Source: Macrobrachium rosenbergii
Lineage: Eukaryota > Arthropoda > Malacostraca > Decapoda > Palaemonidae
Length of the DNA: 64,000 nucleotides
Assembly: GCF_040412425.1 (NCBI RefSeq)
Contig: NC_089767.1
Location: forward strand, 3,026,130-3,090,129
Reading direction: 5' to 3'
Made by a program: the position numbers and the translations under genes
Shown: positions 45,758 through 56,340 of the stretch, piece by piece
Numbering within the stretch: the first letter of the stretch is position 1
How the letters are laid out: every line of letters starts with the position of its first letter
The notes under the pieces: generated by a model
Databases searched by the model: none
What the model saw: the letters and a program-made list of their open reading frames with translations, nothing else
What the model was told of the DNA's origin: nothing

Positions 45758-46405
45758 CCATAAAATGTAGAGAGAGCTGTGCAGCAAAATGCGCATTTGG
45801 GGCCGCCGGCCGTTTACAGCCACACATTTCAGGGCGCTGTGTCAGGCGTCGTCTCTGCAAATGCATTCCCTGTTTTTATTTATCCATTTGAATTTAAATT
45901 TCCCCTGCTGGCTCGGGGGGTCACACTTCGTGTTTATTCTGTTCTCCGGGAAAATTCGGGGAATGCGGCCTGTTTTACTTGTGGGCTTTTTTTTTTTTAT
46001 TTATTCATTATAATAATGGTCATGACAGTGGTCATTATTATCATTTTTATTAAATGTATATATATGTGTGTTATATATAGAATATAGAGTATATATATTT
46101 TTTAAATTTGTATGTTTTATTATATATATATATTTATTATTCAAATATATATATATATATATATATAATATATATATTTAAATTTGTATGTTTTATTATA
46201 TGCTGATTTATTATGCAAAAGGTGTGTTCTTTATTGCTGGTAAATCTTGTATAATCCTGAATCAGTATAAAATTTTTTCTAAGTCCTAACATGAATGTGT
46301 TTTTGTGAAAGCCCAGATTATGCATTTGCGGAGTCTGATTAGTTACAATTTAGTTTCTTGATAGTTTCTTTTCACTGAATGGCCACCAGAACTTCATTCC
46401 CGCCT
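45758..46405. other. single-copy DNA; GC-richer first part, AT-rich second
   Basis: 45758-45980 is GC-richer with GGGGCCGCCGGCCG and ATTTGAATTTAAATTTCCCC. 46000-46200 is AT-rich, with TTTAAATTTGTATGTTTTAT repeated at about 46103 and 46177. A 102-codon frame crosses it without a domain. Confidence 0.45.
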
Positions 46406-49251
46406 CTGACACTTCTCTCTTCTCAAGCTGTTAAGAAGTTGACATAATCCTTTCGGTTCTCAAGTTATTAAGAAGCTGACATAGTCCTCTCGGTTCTCAA
46501 ACTATTAAGAAGCTGACATAGTCCTCTCGGTTCTCAAGCTGTTAAGAAGCTGACATAGTCCTCTCGGTTCTCAAGCTGTTAAGAAGCTGACACAGTCCTC
46601 TCGGTTCTCAAGCTGTTAAGAAGCTGACATAGTCCTCTCGGTTCTCAAGCTGTTAAGAAGCTGACACAGTCCTCTCGGTTCTCAAGGTTAAAGCTGACAG
46701 TCCTCTCTCGGTTCTCAAGCTGTTAAGAAGCTGACACAGTCCTTCTCAAGCTGTTAAGAAGCTGACACAGTCCTCTCGGTTCTCAAGCTGTTAAGAAGCT
46801 GACATAGTCCTCTCGGTTTTCAAGCTGTTAAGAAGCTGACATAGTCCTCTTTTCAAGCTGTTAAGAAGCTGACACTCCTCGGTTCTCAAGCTGTTAAGTG
46901 ACACAGTCCTCTCGGTTTCTCAAACTGTTAAGCTGACATAGTCCTCTCGGTTCTCAAGCTGTTAAGAAGGTGACACAGTCCTCTCGGTTCTCAAGCTGTT
47001 AAGAAGCTGACATAGTCCTCTCGGTTCTCAAGTCCTCTCGGTTTTCAAGCTGTTAAGAAGCTGACATAGTCCTCTCGGTTCTCAAGCTGTTAAGAAGCTG
47101 GCACAGTCCTCTCGGTTCTCAAACTGTTAAGAAGCTGACACAGTCCTCTCGATTCTCAAGCTGTTAGGAAGCTGGCAAGTCCACTATTCTCAAGCTGTTA
47201 AGAAGCTGACATAGTCCTCTCGGTTCTCAAGCTGTTAAGAAGCTGACACAGTCCTCTCGGTTCTCAAGCTGTTAAGAAGCTGACATAGTCCTCTCGGTTT
47301 CTCAAGCTGTTAAGAAGCTGACACAGTCCTCTCGGTTCTCAAGCTGTTAGTCACAGTCCTCTCGGTTCTCAAACTATTAAGAAGTTGACATAGTCCTCTC
47401 GGTTCTCAAGCTGTTAAGCATAGTCCTCCTCTCGGTTCTCAAGCTGTTAAGAAGCTGACATAGTCCTCTCGGTTTTCAAGCTGTTAAGAAGCTGACATAG
47501 TCCTCTCGGTTTCTCAAGCTGTTAAGAAGCTGACACAGTCCTCTCGGTTCTCAAGCTGTTAAGAAGCCTGGTTTCTCAAGCTGTTAGTCCCTCTCGGTTC
47601 TCAAGCTGTTAAGAAGCTGACATAGTCCTCTCGGTTTCTCAAGCTGTTAAGAAGCTGACATAGTCCTCTCGGTTTTCAAGCTGTTAAGAAGCTGACATAG
47701 TCCTCTCGGTTTTCAAACTGTTAAGAAGCTGACATAGTCCTCTCGGTTCTCAAGCTGTTAAGAAGCTGACATAGTCCTCTCGATTCTCAAGTTCTCAAGC
47801 TGTTAAGAAGCTGACACAGTCCTCTCGGTTCTCAAGCTGTTAAGAAGCTGACACAGTCCTCTCGGTTCTCAAGCTGTTAAGAAGCTGACACAGTCCTCTC
47901 GGTTCTCAAACTGTTAAGAAGCTGGCACAGTCCTCTCGGTTCTCAAACTGTTAAGAAGCTGACACACCCTCCTCTCAGTTCTCAAGCTGTTAGAAGCTGG
48001 CACAGTCCACTCGGTTCTCAAGCTGTTAAGAAGCTGACATAGTCCTCTCGGTTCTCAAGCTGTTAAGAAGCTGACAAGTCCTCTCGGTTCTCAAGCTGTT
48101 AAGAAGCTTCCTCTCGGTTCTCAAGCTGTTAAAGCTGGCACAGTCCTCTCCTGGTTCTCAAGCCGTTAGCTGACACAGTCTCTCGGTTCTCAAGCTGTTA
48201 AGAAGCTGACACAGTCCTCTCGGTTCTCAAGCTTCCACTCGGTCTCAAGCTGTTAGGAAGCTGGCACAGTCCACTCGGTTCTCAAACTGTTAAGAAGCTG
48301 ACATAGTCCTCTCGGTTCTCAAGCTGTTAGGAAGCTGGCACAGTCCTCTCGGTTCTCAAACTGTTAAGAAGCTGACACAGTCCTCTCGGTTCTCAAGCTG
48401 TTAGGAAGCTGGCACAGTCCTCTCGGTTCTCAAACTGTTAAGAAGCTGACACACTCCTCTCGGTTCTCAAGCTGTTAGGAAGCTGGCACAGTCCACTCGG
48501 TTCTCAAGCTGTTAAGAAGCTGACATAGTCCTCTCGGTTCTCAAGCTGTTAAGAAGCTGACATAGTCCTCTCGGTTCTCAAGCTGTTAAGAAGCTGACAC
48601 AGTCCTCTCGGTTCTCAAGCTGTTAGGAAGCTGGCACAGTCCTCTCGGTTCTCAAGCAGTTAAGAAGCTGACACACTCCTCTCGGTTCTCAAGCTGTTAA
48701 GAAGCTGACACACTCCTCTCGGTTCTCAAGCTGGTTCTCAAGCTGTTAAGAAGCTGACACAGTCCTCTCGGTTCTCAAGCTGTTAAGAAGCTGACACAGT
48801 CCTCTCGGTTCTCAAGCTGTTAAGAAGCTGACACAGTCCTCTCGGTTCTCAAGCTGTTAAGAAGCTGACACAGTCCTCTCGGTTCTCAAGCTGTTAAGAA
48901 GCTGACACAGTCCTCACACGGTTCTCAAGCTGTTAAGAAGCTGACCCAGTCCTCTCGGTCCTCAAGCTGTTAAGAAGCTGACACTGTCCTCTCGGTTCTC
49001 AAGCTGTTAAGAAGCTGACACAGTCCTCTCGGTTCTTAGGAAGCTGGCAAGTCCTCTCGGTAAAGAAGCTGACACAGTCCTCTCGGTTCTCAAACTGTTA
49101 AGAAGCTGGCACAGTCCTCTCAAGCTGTTAAGAAGCTGGTCCTCCCAAACTGTTAAGCTGACACAGTCCTCTCGGTTCTCAAACTGTTAAGAAGCTGACA
49201 CAGCCCTCTCGGTTCCCAAACTGTTAAGAAGCTGACGCAGTCCTCTCGGTT
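46406..49251 (+). repeat. 37-bp satellite array, about 2.8 kb
   Basis: The consensus unit is AAGCTGACACAGTCCTCTCG followed by GTTCTCAAGCTGTTAAG (37 bp). At that length, roughly 75-80 units fit the span. Variants include ACATAG, GGCACAG, CCACTCGG and AAACTGTTAAG. Many units are truncated, mostly in or next to the TCCTCTCGG segment. Because 37 is not a multiple of three, no long frame stays open. No spacer sequence exists, so it is not CRISPR-like. Confidence 0.97.
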
Positions 49252-49385
49252 ACCCACTTAACCGTTTTTAGAAGTTTTACTGTCATACGCAATTAACTCT
49301 CGGGAAGCACTATTATCCTATGCTAATGCGGCTCTCAGTGGATGGCGCGGAATCGTGAAAACGTTAAGCTTATTTCCAGTCTCTC
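49252..49385. other. single-copy DNA
   Basis: Short unique boundary between the satellite and the LINE fragments. Confidence 0.5.
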
Positions 49386-49566
49386 CTATTATTATTCAGA
49401 AGGTGATGAACCATGTTCTTATGGAACACGCCCACTACATGGTCCATTGACTGGAAATTCAAACTTCCAAAGAACGTGGTGTTCATTTGAAAGAAGTAAC
49501 TGAGATTAATTGGAAAAACAGGAAAAAGATCAGTTATTAGAAAAGAATTAATATAACAAATTAATA
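49386..49566 (-). mobile_element. LINE family C 3' UTR fragment, copy 1 of 3
   Basis: On the minus strand, GTTTGAATTTCCAGTCAATG and AACATGGTTCATCACCTTCTG end in a short (AAT)n (49387-49395). It is truncated after the AATTAATTCTTTTC segment. Confidence 0.85.
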
Positions 49567-49574
49567 AATAAATT

Positions 49575-49869
49575 TTATTATTATCATTCAGAAGATGAAC
49601 CCTTTTCATACAGAACAAGCCCACCACAGGGGCCATTGACATGAAACTCAAGCTACCAAGGAATATGGTGCTCAAGCGAAAGTAAGAGAAGGTAACAGGA
49701 AATATGGAAGGAAGATATCAGTTATTAGAAAAGAAAAATTAATTTAACACAATAATAAATTAATAAATAAAAAGTAAGTTAAGTACAAAATGCAAGGAGA
49801 ATTCATTTAAGGTAGTGGTGCGTTGCATCTTCGCTTGAACTTATTCACCAGTTGCTCTGAGTCTTGATA

Positions 49870-49873
<4 letters not shown>
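49575..49873 (-). mobile_element. LINE family C 3' end, copy 2 of 3, with ORF C-terminus
   Basis: Same orientation as copy 1. Bases 49813-49845 read FKRRCNAPLP then stop on the minus strand, matching FKQRCDELLP at 42 kb. Its upstream side breaks off at a (CT)n array. Confidence 0.85.

Positions 49874-49946
<73 letters not shown>
49874..49946 (+). repeat. (CT)n microsatellite
   Basis: About 36 units. It lies where LINE copy 2 loses its coding part. Confidence 0.97.
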
Positions 49947-49948
<2 letters not shown>

Positions 49949-50153
49949 CAAGCTTCCAAAGAATATGGTGCTCACTTGAAAGAAGTAACAGAAGGCATTT
50001 GGAAAGAGAAAATAGTTTAGCAAATTTATAAATAAACAGATAAAAATGTCAGTAAAATATAAAGGGAATTATTTTAGGGTAGAAATGCATTGCATCTTCG
50101 CTTGAACTTTGGAGTTCAAATGTAGATGTGCTCTTAGTCTTGATAACCACCCC

Positions 50154-50157
<4 letters not shown>
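49947..50157 (-). mobile_element. LINE family C 3' end, copy 3 of 3, with ORF C-terminus
   Basis: Begins at TCAAGCTTCCAAAGAATATG. Bases near 50078-50110 read FKRRCNAFLP then stop on the minus strand. Like copy 2 it ends at a (CT)n array, just after GTCTTGATAACC. Confidence 0.85.

Positions 50158-50221
<64 letters not shown>
50158..50221 (+). repeat. (CT)n microsatellite
   Basis: About 32 units, at the position matching the array beside copy 2. Confidence 0.97.
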
Positions 50222-50223
<2 letters not shown>

Positions 50224-50533
50224 GACAAGTCCAATGCACTCAGACAACCACGCGCAAGATTTCAACTTGAGTTAAATTCCTTTTTCTCTTCCCCTTCGCA
50301 TTGTCACTTCTCATTCTCACTCTGTCGCTCTTCTCCCCTTCTTTTCACACATTCTTTAAATGCATTAGTATTCTTCTTTTGTTTTACTATCTGCATTAGC
50401 GAGGGTCATTATTGGTTTGGATTTCAGAAGTTTATTGCCCTTCTTTGCGAGAGTCAACCTTTGTTGATAGTGTCAAGCGATAGCATGTGCGTGGACAGTA
50501 TCAAGCACGCGCACACACACACTCACACACACA
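50222..50533. other. single-copy DNA
   Basis: The 164-codon plus-strand frame (50128-50622) spans CT repeats, this unique part and an AT array. No domain recognised. Confidence 0.45.
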
Positions 50534-50535
50534 CA

Positions 50536-50570
<35 letters not shown>
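50534..50570 (+). repeat. (AT)n microsatellite
   Basis: About 18 units, following short AC runs. It precedes a family D palindrome. Confidence 0.95.
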
Positions 50571-50579
<9 letters not shown>

Positions 50580-50584
50580 GATAT

Positions 50585-50834
50585 TTAATAACGGAACCTC
50601 ATTTAAACTGGGTGTTATCTAGCGGAGATATTTAGTCAGGAAAAGTTAGAAGCTTTCCAGGACTAGCTGTCCTCATCGGCTGGTAGCCATCTACTGCTAC
50701 CTGGCGATGGGGACAGTTCAGTCCTGGAAGGCTTGTAACTTTTCCTGAATCAATATCTCCGCTAGATACCACCCAGTTTAAATGGGGTCCTATTATCAAC
50801 TGTATTAGTGCTCAGAACAATTGTGTGGTAAAGT

Positions 50835-50835
<1 letters not shown>
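50585..50835. mobile_element. family D palindrome with conserved 3' flank
   Basis: Arms of about 90 bp: GGAACCTCATTTAAACTGGG pairs with CCCAGTTTAAATGGGGTCC, and GGAGATATTTAGTCAGGAAA with TTTCCTGAATCAATATCTCC. The loop is near CGGCTGGTAGCCATCTACTG. The flank CAGAACAATTGTGTGGTAAA is shared with the 10.8- and 54.3-kb copies. Confidence 0.9.

Positions 50836-50837
<2 letters not shown>

Positions 50838-50910
<73 letters not shown>
50838..50910 (+). repeat. (AT)n microsatellite
   Basis: About 36 units following the palindrome flank. Confidence 0.96.
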
Positions 50911-50913
<3 letters not shown>

Positions 50914-50984
50914 CAGTACATACATATGTACATATACTGTATATATGTATATGTAAAATTATTCACTAATTCTACATATGAATT

Positions 50985-51190
50985 TTCGAAATTGAGATAC
51001 GCCACCTATTGGGCTCTTGAAACACTAATCCACAATTTACTGCAGTTTCAGAATGAGTCTTCAATGCTTTCCACGAGTATTTAGGGGGTCCCATTTGCAG
51101 TATCTGCAACGTCAGTAGTAAGGCAATGGAGTATCTACCATTTTCCTAAGTTTTGTATTTTTGCAGATACTGCAGTCTTCCAGTTATCAA
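50985..51190 (+). mobile_element. MITE-like family J, second copy
   Basis: GGGCTCTTGAAACACTAATC, TGCAGTTTCAGAATGAGTCT and CATTTGCAGTATCTGCAAC match the complement of 25556-25765. The terminal inverted repeats are eroded. Confidence 0.75.
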
Positions 51191-51265
51191 ATGTAATACC
51201 CTTTGGGTGTAAGTTATGCTCAAGGTAAAATGAAAATACTATTGCTATTATTATTATTATTATAT
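51191..51265 (+). mobile_element. SINE family F tail fragment
   Basis: TTGGGTGTAAGTTATGCTCAAGG and a trinucleotide ATT tail resemble the tail of the SINE at 57818-57950. No head is present. Confidence 0.55.
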
Positions 51266-51272
51266 AAATGTA

Positions 51273-51275
<3 letters not shown>

Positions 51276-51330
<55 letters not shown>
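51276..51330 (+). repeat. (AT)n microsatellite
   Basis: About 27 units. Confidence 0.96.
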
Positions 51331-51335
<5 letters not shown>

Positions 51336-51811
51336 TATTAAATTCATACATGTATGTGTGTACGTATATATGTATGTATGTGTGTTTCTGTGCAAACGTC
51401 AAACGGCAGACGACTTGATACTAATTTTTTCGTTGGAATGAAGTGTACAGATTAATGCACAGATGAATAACTTTTGAATACTTATATATTTTCGTTTTAC
51501 AGTTTGCCATACATGTGGTCTACACACGGTATTCTTAGCTACAAACATCAGATTTTATTTTGTGTACTTAAAAAAAGGCAAAGTTGAGTACAAGGATCAT
51601 TGAGGAGAGAACTGATGGTTAATAGTTGTGTCTTTTCTAACCGTGTCATCTTTGAGTAGAAAATAATTCCCATTAAGACTAAAAGGAGAATTGTTTAGGG
51701 ACAGGTGGATGAAGCTATCCAAAATTCATCTGACAAAATCATTTTTATGGATAGGATATAAGTGTACAAATACTCAGAAAAGATAAAAGACGAGTTTCGT
51801 TGCCTTGTCAC
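51331..51811. other. single-copy DNA
   Basis: Nothing recognised. Confidence 0.45.
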
Positions 51812-52142
51812 GACGAAAGAGGATTCCCGTAGGAGGTTAGTGCCGTCAGTGCACCTCGTGCATGCACTGTAGGCATTACTTAAGAATCTTTGCAGCGTTC
51901 CTCCGGCCCCTAGCTGCAACCGCTTCCATTCCTTTAACTGTATCTCCTTTCATATTCTTTCTTCCATCTTACTTCCCAACCTCTCCTTACAGTTAGTCAC
52001 AGTGCAACTGCGAGGCTTTCCTCCTGGTACATCTTTCATATCTTTTTTACTATCAGTTTCCTTTTCAGCGCTGAACGTACTCATAGGTCGCAGCGCTTGG
52101 TCTTTGGCCTAAATTCTGTATTCTGCTCTATGACGAAAGAGG
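51812..52142 (+). mobile_element. family B retroposon, full length, with 11-bp TSD
   Basis: GACGAAAGAGG occurs at 51812-51822 and 52132-52142, exactly flanking the element. Head TCCCGTAGGAGGTTAGTGCC, middle CCCCTAGCTGCAACCGC, 3' block GCGCTTGGTCTTTGGCCTAA, tail TTCTGTATTCTGCTCTA. This copy fixes the element's ends best. Confidence 0.95.
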
Positions 52143-52513
52143 CTGCGCTCAGGAGGAAGACGTTTAAGTAGAATTTCTGGGACTTCGGGTTGTTCTCATT
52201 TAGTTCTTCCTTCAAGGGGTCTGTTATGTTGTCATTAGGTATTTTCAGTTGTTGTTCGCATTTGTTTCTTTTTCATTGGTGCTTCTTACTATGGTTTAGT
52301 TATATTTTTCATTAAAAAATGTATTGTTATCTGTTATGGGTTAGATAATTTTTTCTTTATTTTTCGCAGTTATGTAATAACACAGTTACAGGGGAAATGA
52401 CTGTATGATTGACTTACGGAGAGGTGTAGGTATGTGTGAAATAGTGCAAATGGAGAGCAACGGCTCGTATCACAGGGGATGCTCAGAATTGCAGAATGTT
52501 CTTGGTATATGGG
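52143..52513. other. single-copy DNA
   Basis: Nothing recognised. Confidence 0.45.
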
Positions 52514-52942
52514 TTTTAGTTTTCTGGAAAGAAAACTATTGTTTCGGCGTTGTCTGTCCGTCCGCAGCTTTTCTGTCCGCACTTCGTTCTGTCCGCACTT
52601 TTTCTATCCGCCCTCAGATCTTAAAACTACTGAGGCTAGAGGGCTGCAAATTGGTGAGTTGATCATCCAACCTCCCATCATCAAACACACCAGATTGCAG
52701 CCCTCTAGCCTCAGTAGTTTTTATTTTATTTCAGGTTAAGGTTAGCCAAATTCGTGCTTCTGGCAACGATATAGGATAGGCCACCACCGGGCGGCGGCTG
52801 AAAGTTTCATGGGCCGCGGCTCATACAGCATTATACCGAGACCACCAAAAGATAGAGCTATTTTCGGTGGCCTTGATTATACGCTGTAGCGGCTGTGCAG
52901 AAAACTCGATAGCGCCGAAGCTCTTGCGCTTTTCACCTGCTT
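52514..52942 (+). mobile_element. family A hairpin-chain element, long variant
   Basis: Three copies of the GTCCGCAC/TTTTCTGTCC motif near the 5' end make it longer than usual. The last hairpin has lost its centre (GCGCCGAAGCTCTTGCGC). Confidence 0.92.
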
Positions 52943-53377
52943 TTTACGACGACGAAAGAGTGGAGGATCACTTGTCTTGGCAAGTCTAGACTGCCAGGAG
53001 ATAAAACATCTCTGTCAATTTGGGAACGTGCTGGAATGTGAAGCCTTCATGGGGAAGAAGTATGAAGAAACAGAATTAGCAATGGGCTGGACAAAGTGGG
53101 AAGCCATTTCTGAACCACTGATGAATAGGAATGTTTCGCTCGTAAATGGAACAGATTTTTAAGGAGTGCTCATTGCTGACATGAATCTGGTCGCCGGAGA
53201 CTCGGGCGCTTGCAGAGAAAACGAGACGTGGCCGCAAAATGCCGACGACCATGACTGCTGGAGTGCTGTGGAAAATTCATGTGACAAATGCGACAGTTGT
53301 TGAGGACGTTGGTGGTGGCGGTGGTGTTCAGGGACAAGCAAATAGACCGAGACAGTAAAGGGAAGGGAGAGAACAAC

Positions 53378-53380
<3 letters not shown>
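52943..53380. other. single-copy DNA
   Basis: Frames of 60-86 codons overlap on both strands. No domain recognised. Confidence 0.45.

Positions 53381-53461
<81 letters not shown>
53381..53461 (+). repeat. (AT)n microsatellite
   Basis: About 40 units. Confidence 0.97.
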
Positions 53462-53464
<3 letters not shown>

Positions 53465-53726
53465 ATAAGATACTCTCAGGTACTTTCGTTTATTTTTTAT
53501 TTTTTTCAGGACTTTTCGTTATTTTTGCCTATTATATAATATATATATCTTTATATATAATGTTTGTATTTATATATATATGTGATTTTGTGATTTTGTT
53601 TAAAAACCGCAAAGCTGGAAGATGATGGTGTACTCGACTATGAAAATGAGGGGGAATACGGAGGAAGAAGGGAAATGCGGGATTTTATTTTCGCCTTCCA
53701 TCAGGCCTCTTTTGGGTACTTTATTG
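53462..53726. other. single-copy DNA
   Basis: Nothing recognised. Confidence 0.4.
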
Positions 53727-53960
53727 ATTTGTGTGTGTGCATAAACTCTGTGTGCGCGTGTATGTGTATAAACTGTTTGTGTGTGCGTATAAACTGTATA
53801 TGTGTGTGTATAAACTCTGTGGTGTGTATGTGTGTAAACTGTGTTTGTGTGCTAAACTGTGTGTTTGTGTGTGTGTGCATAAACTGTGTATGTGTGTGTG
53901 TGCATAAACTGTGTATGCGTTATAAACTGTGCGTGTGTATGTGTGTATGTATAAACTATG
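53727..53960 (+). repeat. GT-rich minisatellite with ATAAACTGTGT unit
   Basis: GTGTGTGTG runs alternate with ATAAACT(G)TGT at intervals of about 25-33 bp, roughly eight times. The 101-codon Cys/Val-rich frame (53675-53980) is its translation. Confidence 0.9.
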
Positions 53961-54269
53961 CTGTCATTACCAGTAATTAACTAGTTGCGTTTGTCAGCAT
54001 TATGCAGTAATGACGAAAACTAATTTTTTCTCTGTTTCTTTTTAACAGGTAAAGTTGGAGTGAAAGAGGCTGGAAGCGTTCTAAAAATGGAGGTAATTGT
54101 TTACTTACTTTTTTTTCCTTTTCTCTTTTATTGTTTTAAGGCAACAAAAGGTCGCAAGAGTGGCATTGGACCAGTAGTTTAAGAGCAGGCTGGGACAAAT
54201 AGCCTTTTTAAAATTCCTTTCTTCTCCAGCCATTGTTTTCCGAGTAAAATAGTTCATTGATCTTCAGGA
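53961..54269. other. single-copy DNA
   Basis: CTTTTTAACAGGTAAAGTTG and ATGGAGGTAATT near 54050-54095 resemble splice signals, but no coding exon can be shown. Confidence 0.35.
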
Positions 54270-54276
54270 TTATATA

Positions 54277-54342
<66 letters not shown>

Positions 54343-54524
54343 CTAAAGGACCTATAAACTGGATGGTATCTATATATTTATTCCAAAGGATATTGGATAA
54401 ACATATATATCAAGTATCCGTACGGATATATTGATAATGTACACTGAAAGCTTGTAACTGTATACCATCCAGTTTGAATGAACAAATTCTACTAATGCAC
54501 AGAACAATTGTGTATGTGATAAAG

Positions 54525-54588
<64 letters not shown>
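54270..54588. mobile_element. degraded family D palindrome between two AT arrays
   Basis: AT arrays at 54270-54340 and 54528-54588 enclose AAACTGGATGGTATCTA and ATACCATCCAGTTTGAATG, the outer arms of family D, then GCACAGAACAATTGTGTATG, the family D flank. The central arms are eroded and partly replaced by AT repeats. Confidence 0.82.
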
Positions 54589-54593
<5 letters not shown>

Positions 54594-54774
54594 AACAAAG
54601 TTACAGCCTCGAAGGAAAGAGTGAAACAATCACATGCTATTACCTTAAGACAAGACATGGTTACAGCAACTAAAGACATAGAGAGACAAGTGCGTATATG
54701 TATGTATGGTGGGTGTACAGTAAGCCTTAAGGAAATGCGAAAAGGTTGGGAGATCGCAAAACGGTCAACAGATT

Positions 54775-54776
<2 letters not shown>
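54589..54776. other. single-copy DNA
   Basis: A 100-codon frame (54474-54776) covers the D flank, the AT array and this stretch. Not supported as a gene. Confidence 0.45.
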
Positions 54777-54855
<79 letters not shown>

Positions 54856-55009
54856 TTTAAATCACGAAAAAGTAAAAACGATGAATATAGAAACACAGTA
54901 AAGTGAAACTATTTCTTCATGTCTGTGTGTTTGTATATATATATATATTTTAAATCATATGATTATAGAAACAAAGTAAAGTGAAACTATTTATTCATGT
55001 ATATATATT

Positions 55010-55074
<65 letters not shown>

Positions 55075-55117
55075 ATATTTATATATACATATACATATAT
55101 GTGTGTATAAGTATACA

Positions 55118-55190
<73 letters not shown>
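54777..55190 (+). repeat. AT arrays with an 85-bp tandem duplication between them
   Basis: AT arrays at 54777-54851, 55013-55060 and 55122-55190. Between the first two, TATAGAAACACAGTAAAGTG and TATAGAAACAAAGTAAAGTG mark two adjacent copies, both continuing into GAAACTATTTNTTCATGT. Confidence 0.9.
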
Positions 55191-55196
<6 letters not shown>

Positions 55197-55385
55197 AGTG
55201 TACATACATTTATAAATAATCGATGTAGCTATTCTCTCTTTTCCCAAACCTACTGATTCATGCTACCTTTTACTTTATATGACTTGCGTTTTGCACGCAT
55301 GCGTAGATTTGATTGATTTTGATGTGATGACGACGTTTCCCTTTCGTCATTGATAGAGTGTGTGCATTTACTCCCATTTTTTTCC
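55191..55385. other. single-copy DNA
   Basis: Nothing recognised. Confidence 0.4.
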
Positions 55386-55534
55386 TATTTAGTTATTTAT
55401 TCTTTTTTTTTCTTCTTTCTGTATTTTCCATTACATTCTGTTACTTCTTTCTAATGAACACCATATTCTTTGGAAGTTTGAACTTCAAGTCAGTGGCCCC
55501 TGTGGGCTTGTTCCATATGAATAGGATTCTTCTT

Positions 55535-55583
<49 letters not shown>
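55386..55583 (+). mobile_element. LINE family C 3' UTR with (AAT)n tail
   Basis: CTTTCTAATGAACACCATAT, CTTTGGAAGTTTGAACTTCA and CATATGAATAGGATTCTTC lead to about 15 AAT units. Same 3' end as the 22.4-kb copy. Confidence 0.9.
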
Positions 55584-56340
55584 GACTGTTCAATGTAGAA
55601 TCCAGTGTGCTAGAAAATACAGTAATGTTAACTGATTTCTTTGTAGTTTAAAAAAATTATCATCCACCCTCTTGATTTCGCATTGACATTGCATAAGGTT
55701 TAGATAGATGCCTCCATAGTTTGCTGACATTATTACATTTTTCTTGCATTTATCAGGTATGATATCTGTCAGAAACTGGTTTGCGGAGATAGAAGTACCG
55801 TTTTCCCTGGGCATTTCTTAGGACTCAGACTTTTGATGAGCTGTCTTTGAGTGTCCTGATTTTTGTCGGGTAATGATGGGTTCTAATTGAAATATGAAAT
55901 CTTTTAGTAATTCCATGTGAAAGATAAATTTTTCTAACTTGTCTTTGTCGGGAAAGCCACTTTCTGAAGTTGAATTTTTGAAGCTCAGCTTTTTCAAATT
56001 TTTGTCGAAGAAGATTCTTCCAAATTTTTTTAAAGAAACAATTGTACAAATTTTATTTCCAAAATGGGTGTTCTGAGAAAAGAGACTTTTTTTTTTTTTG
56101 TTCGAGCTTAGCACGGTATCTTTAAAAATCAGACAAGTTCCATAGACCAGCGTCTATAAACTTAGGACCAGCTTCGTCTTATCTCCACCCGTATTGTATT
56201 TCGTGTCTTTATCAAGCTGGTTGTGTACATAGTTTAGTTTTTTAAGGCAGTCTTTATGTATGCTTCAGTGGCATTACTATTATAGAATTAGCAACTAGTT
56301 AGAGATATATTAAAGCCGCTAAAATACTATACTGGTCTGC
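55584..56340. other. single-copy AT-rich DNA
   Basis: Frames of 74 and 98 codons on the minus strand (55590-56114) have no recognisable domain. Confidence 0.45.

Noticed and set aside
46406..49251. CRISPR-like array
   Set aside because: The 37-bp units are contiguous with no unique spacers, and the surroundings are eukaryotic. It is a satellite.
54040..54100. Exon with splice-like AACAGGTAAAG and GGAGGTAATT
   Set aside because: No open coding frame of useful length and no matching partner exon. Such motifs are common by chance.
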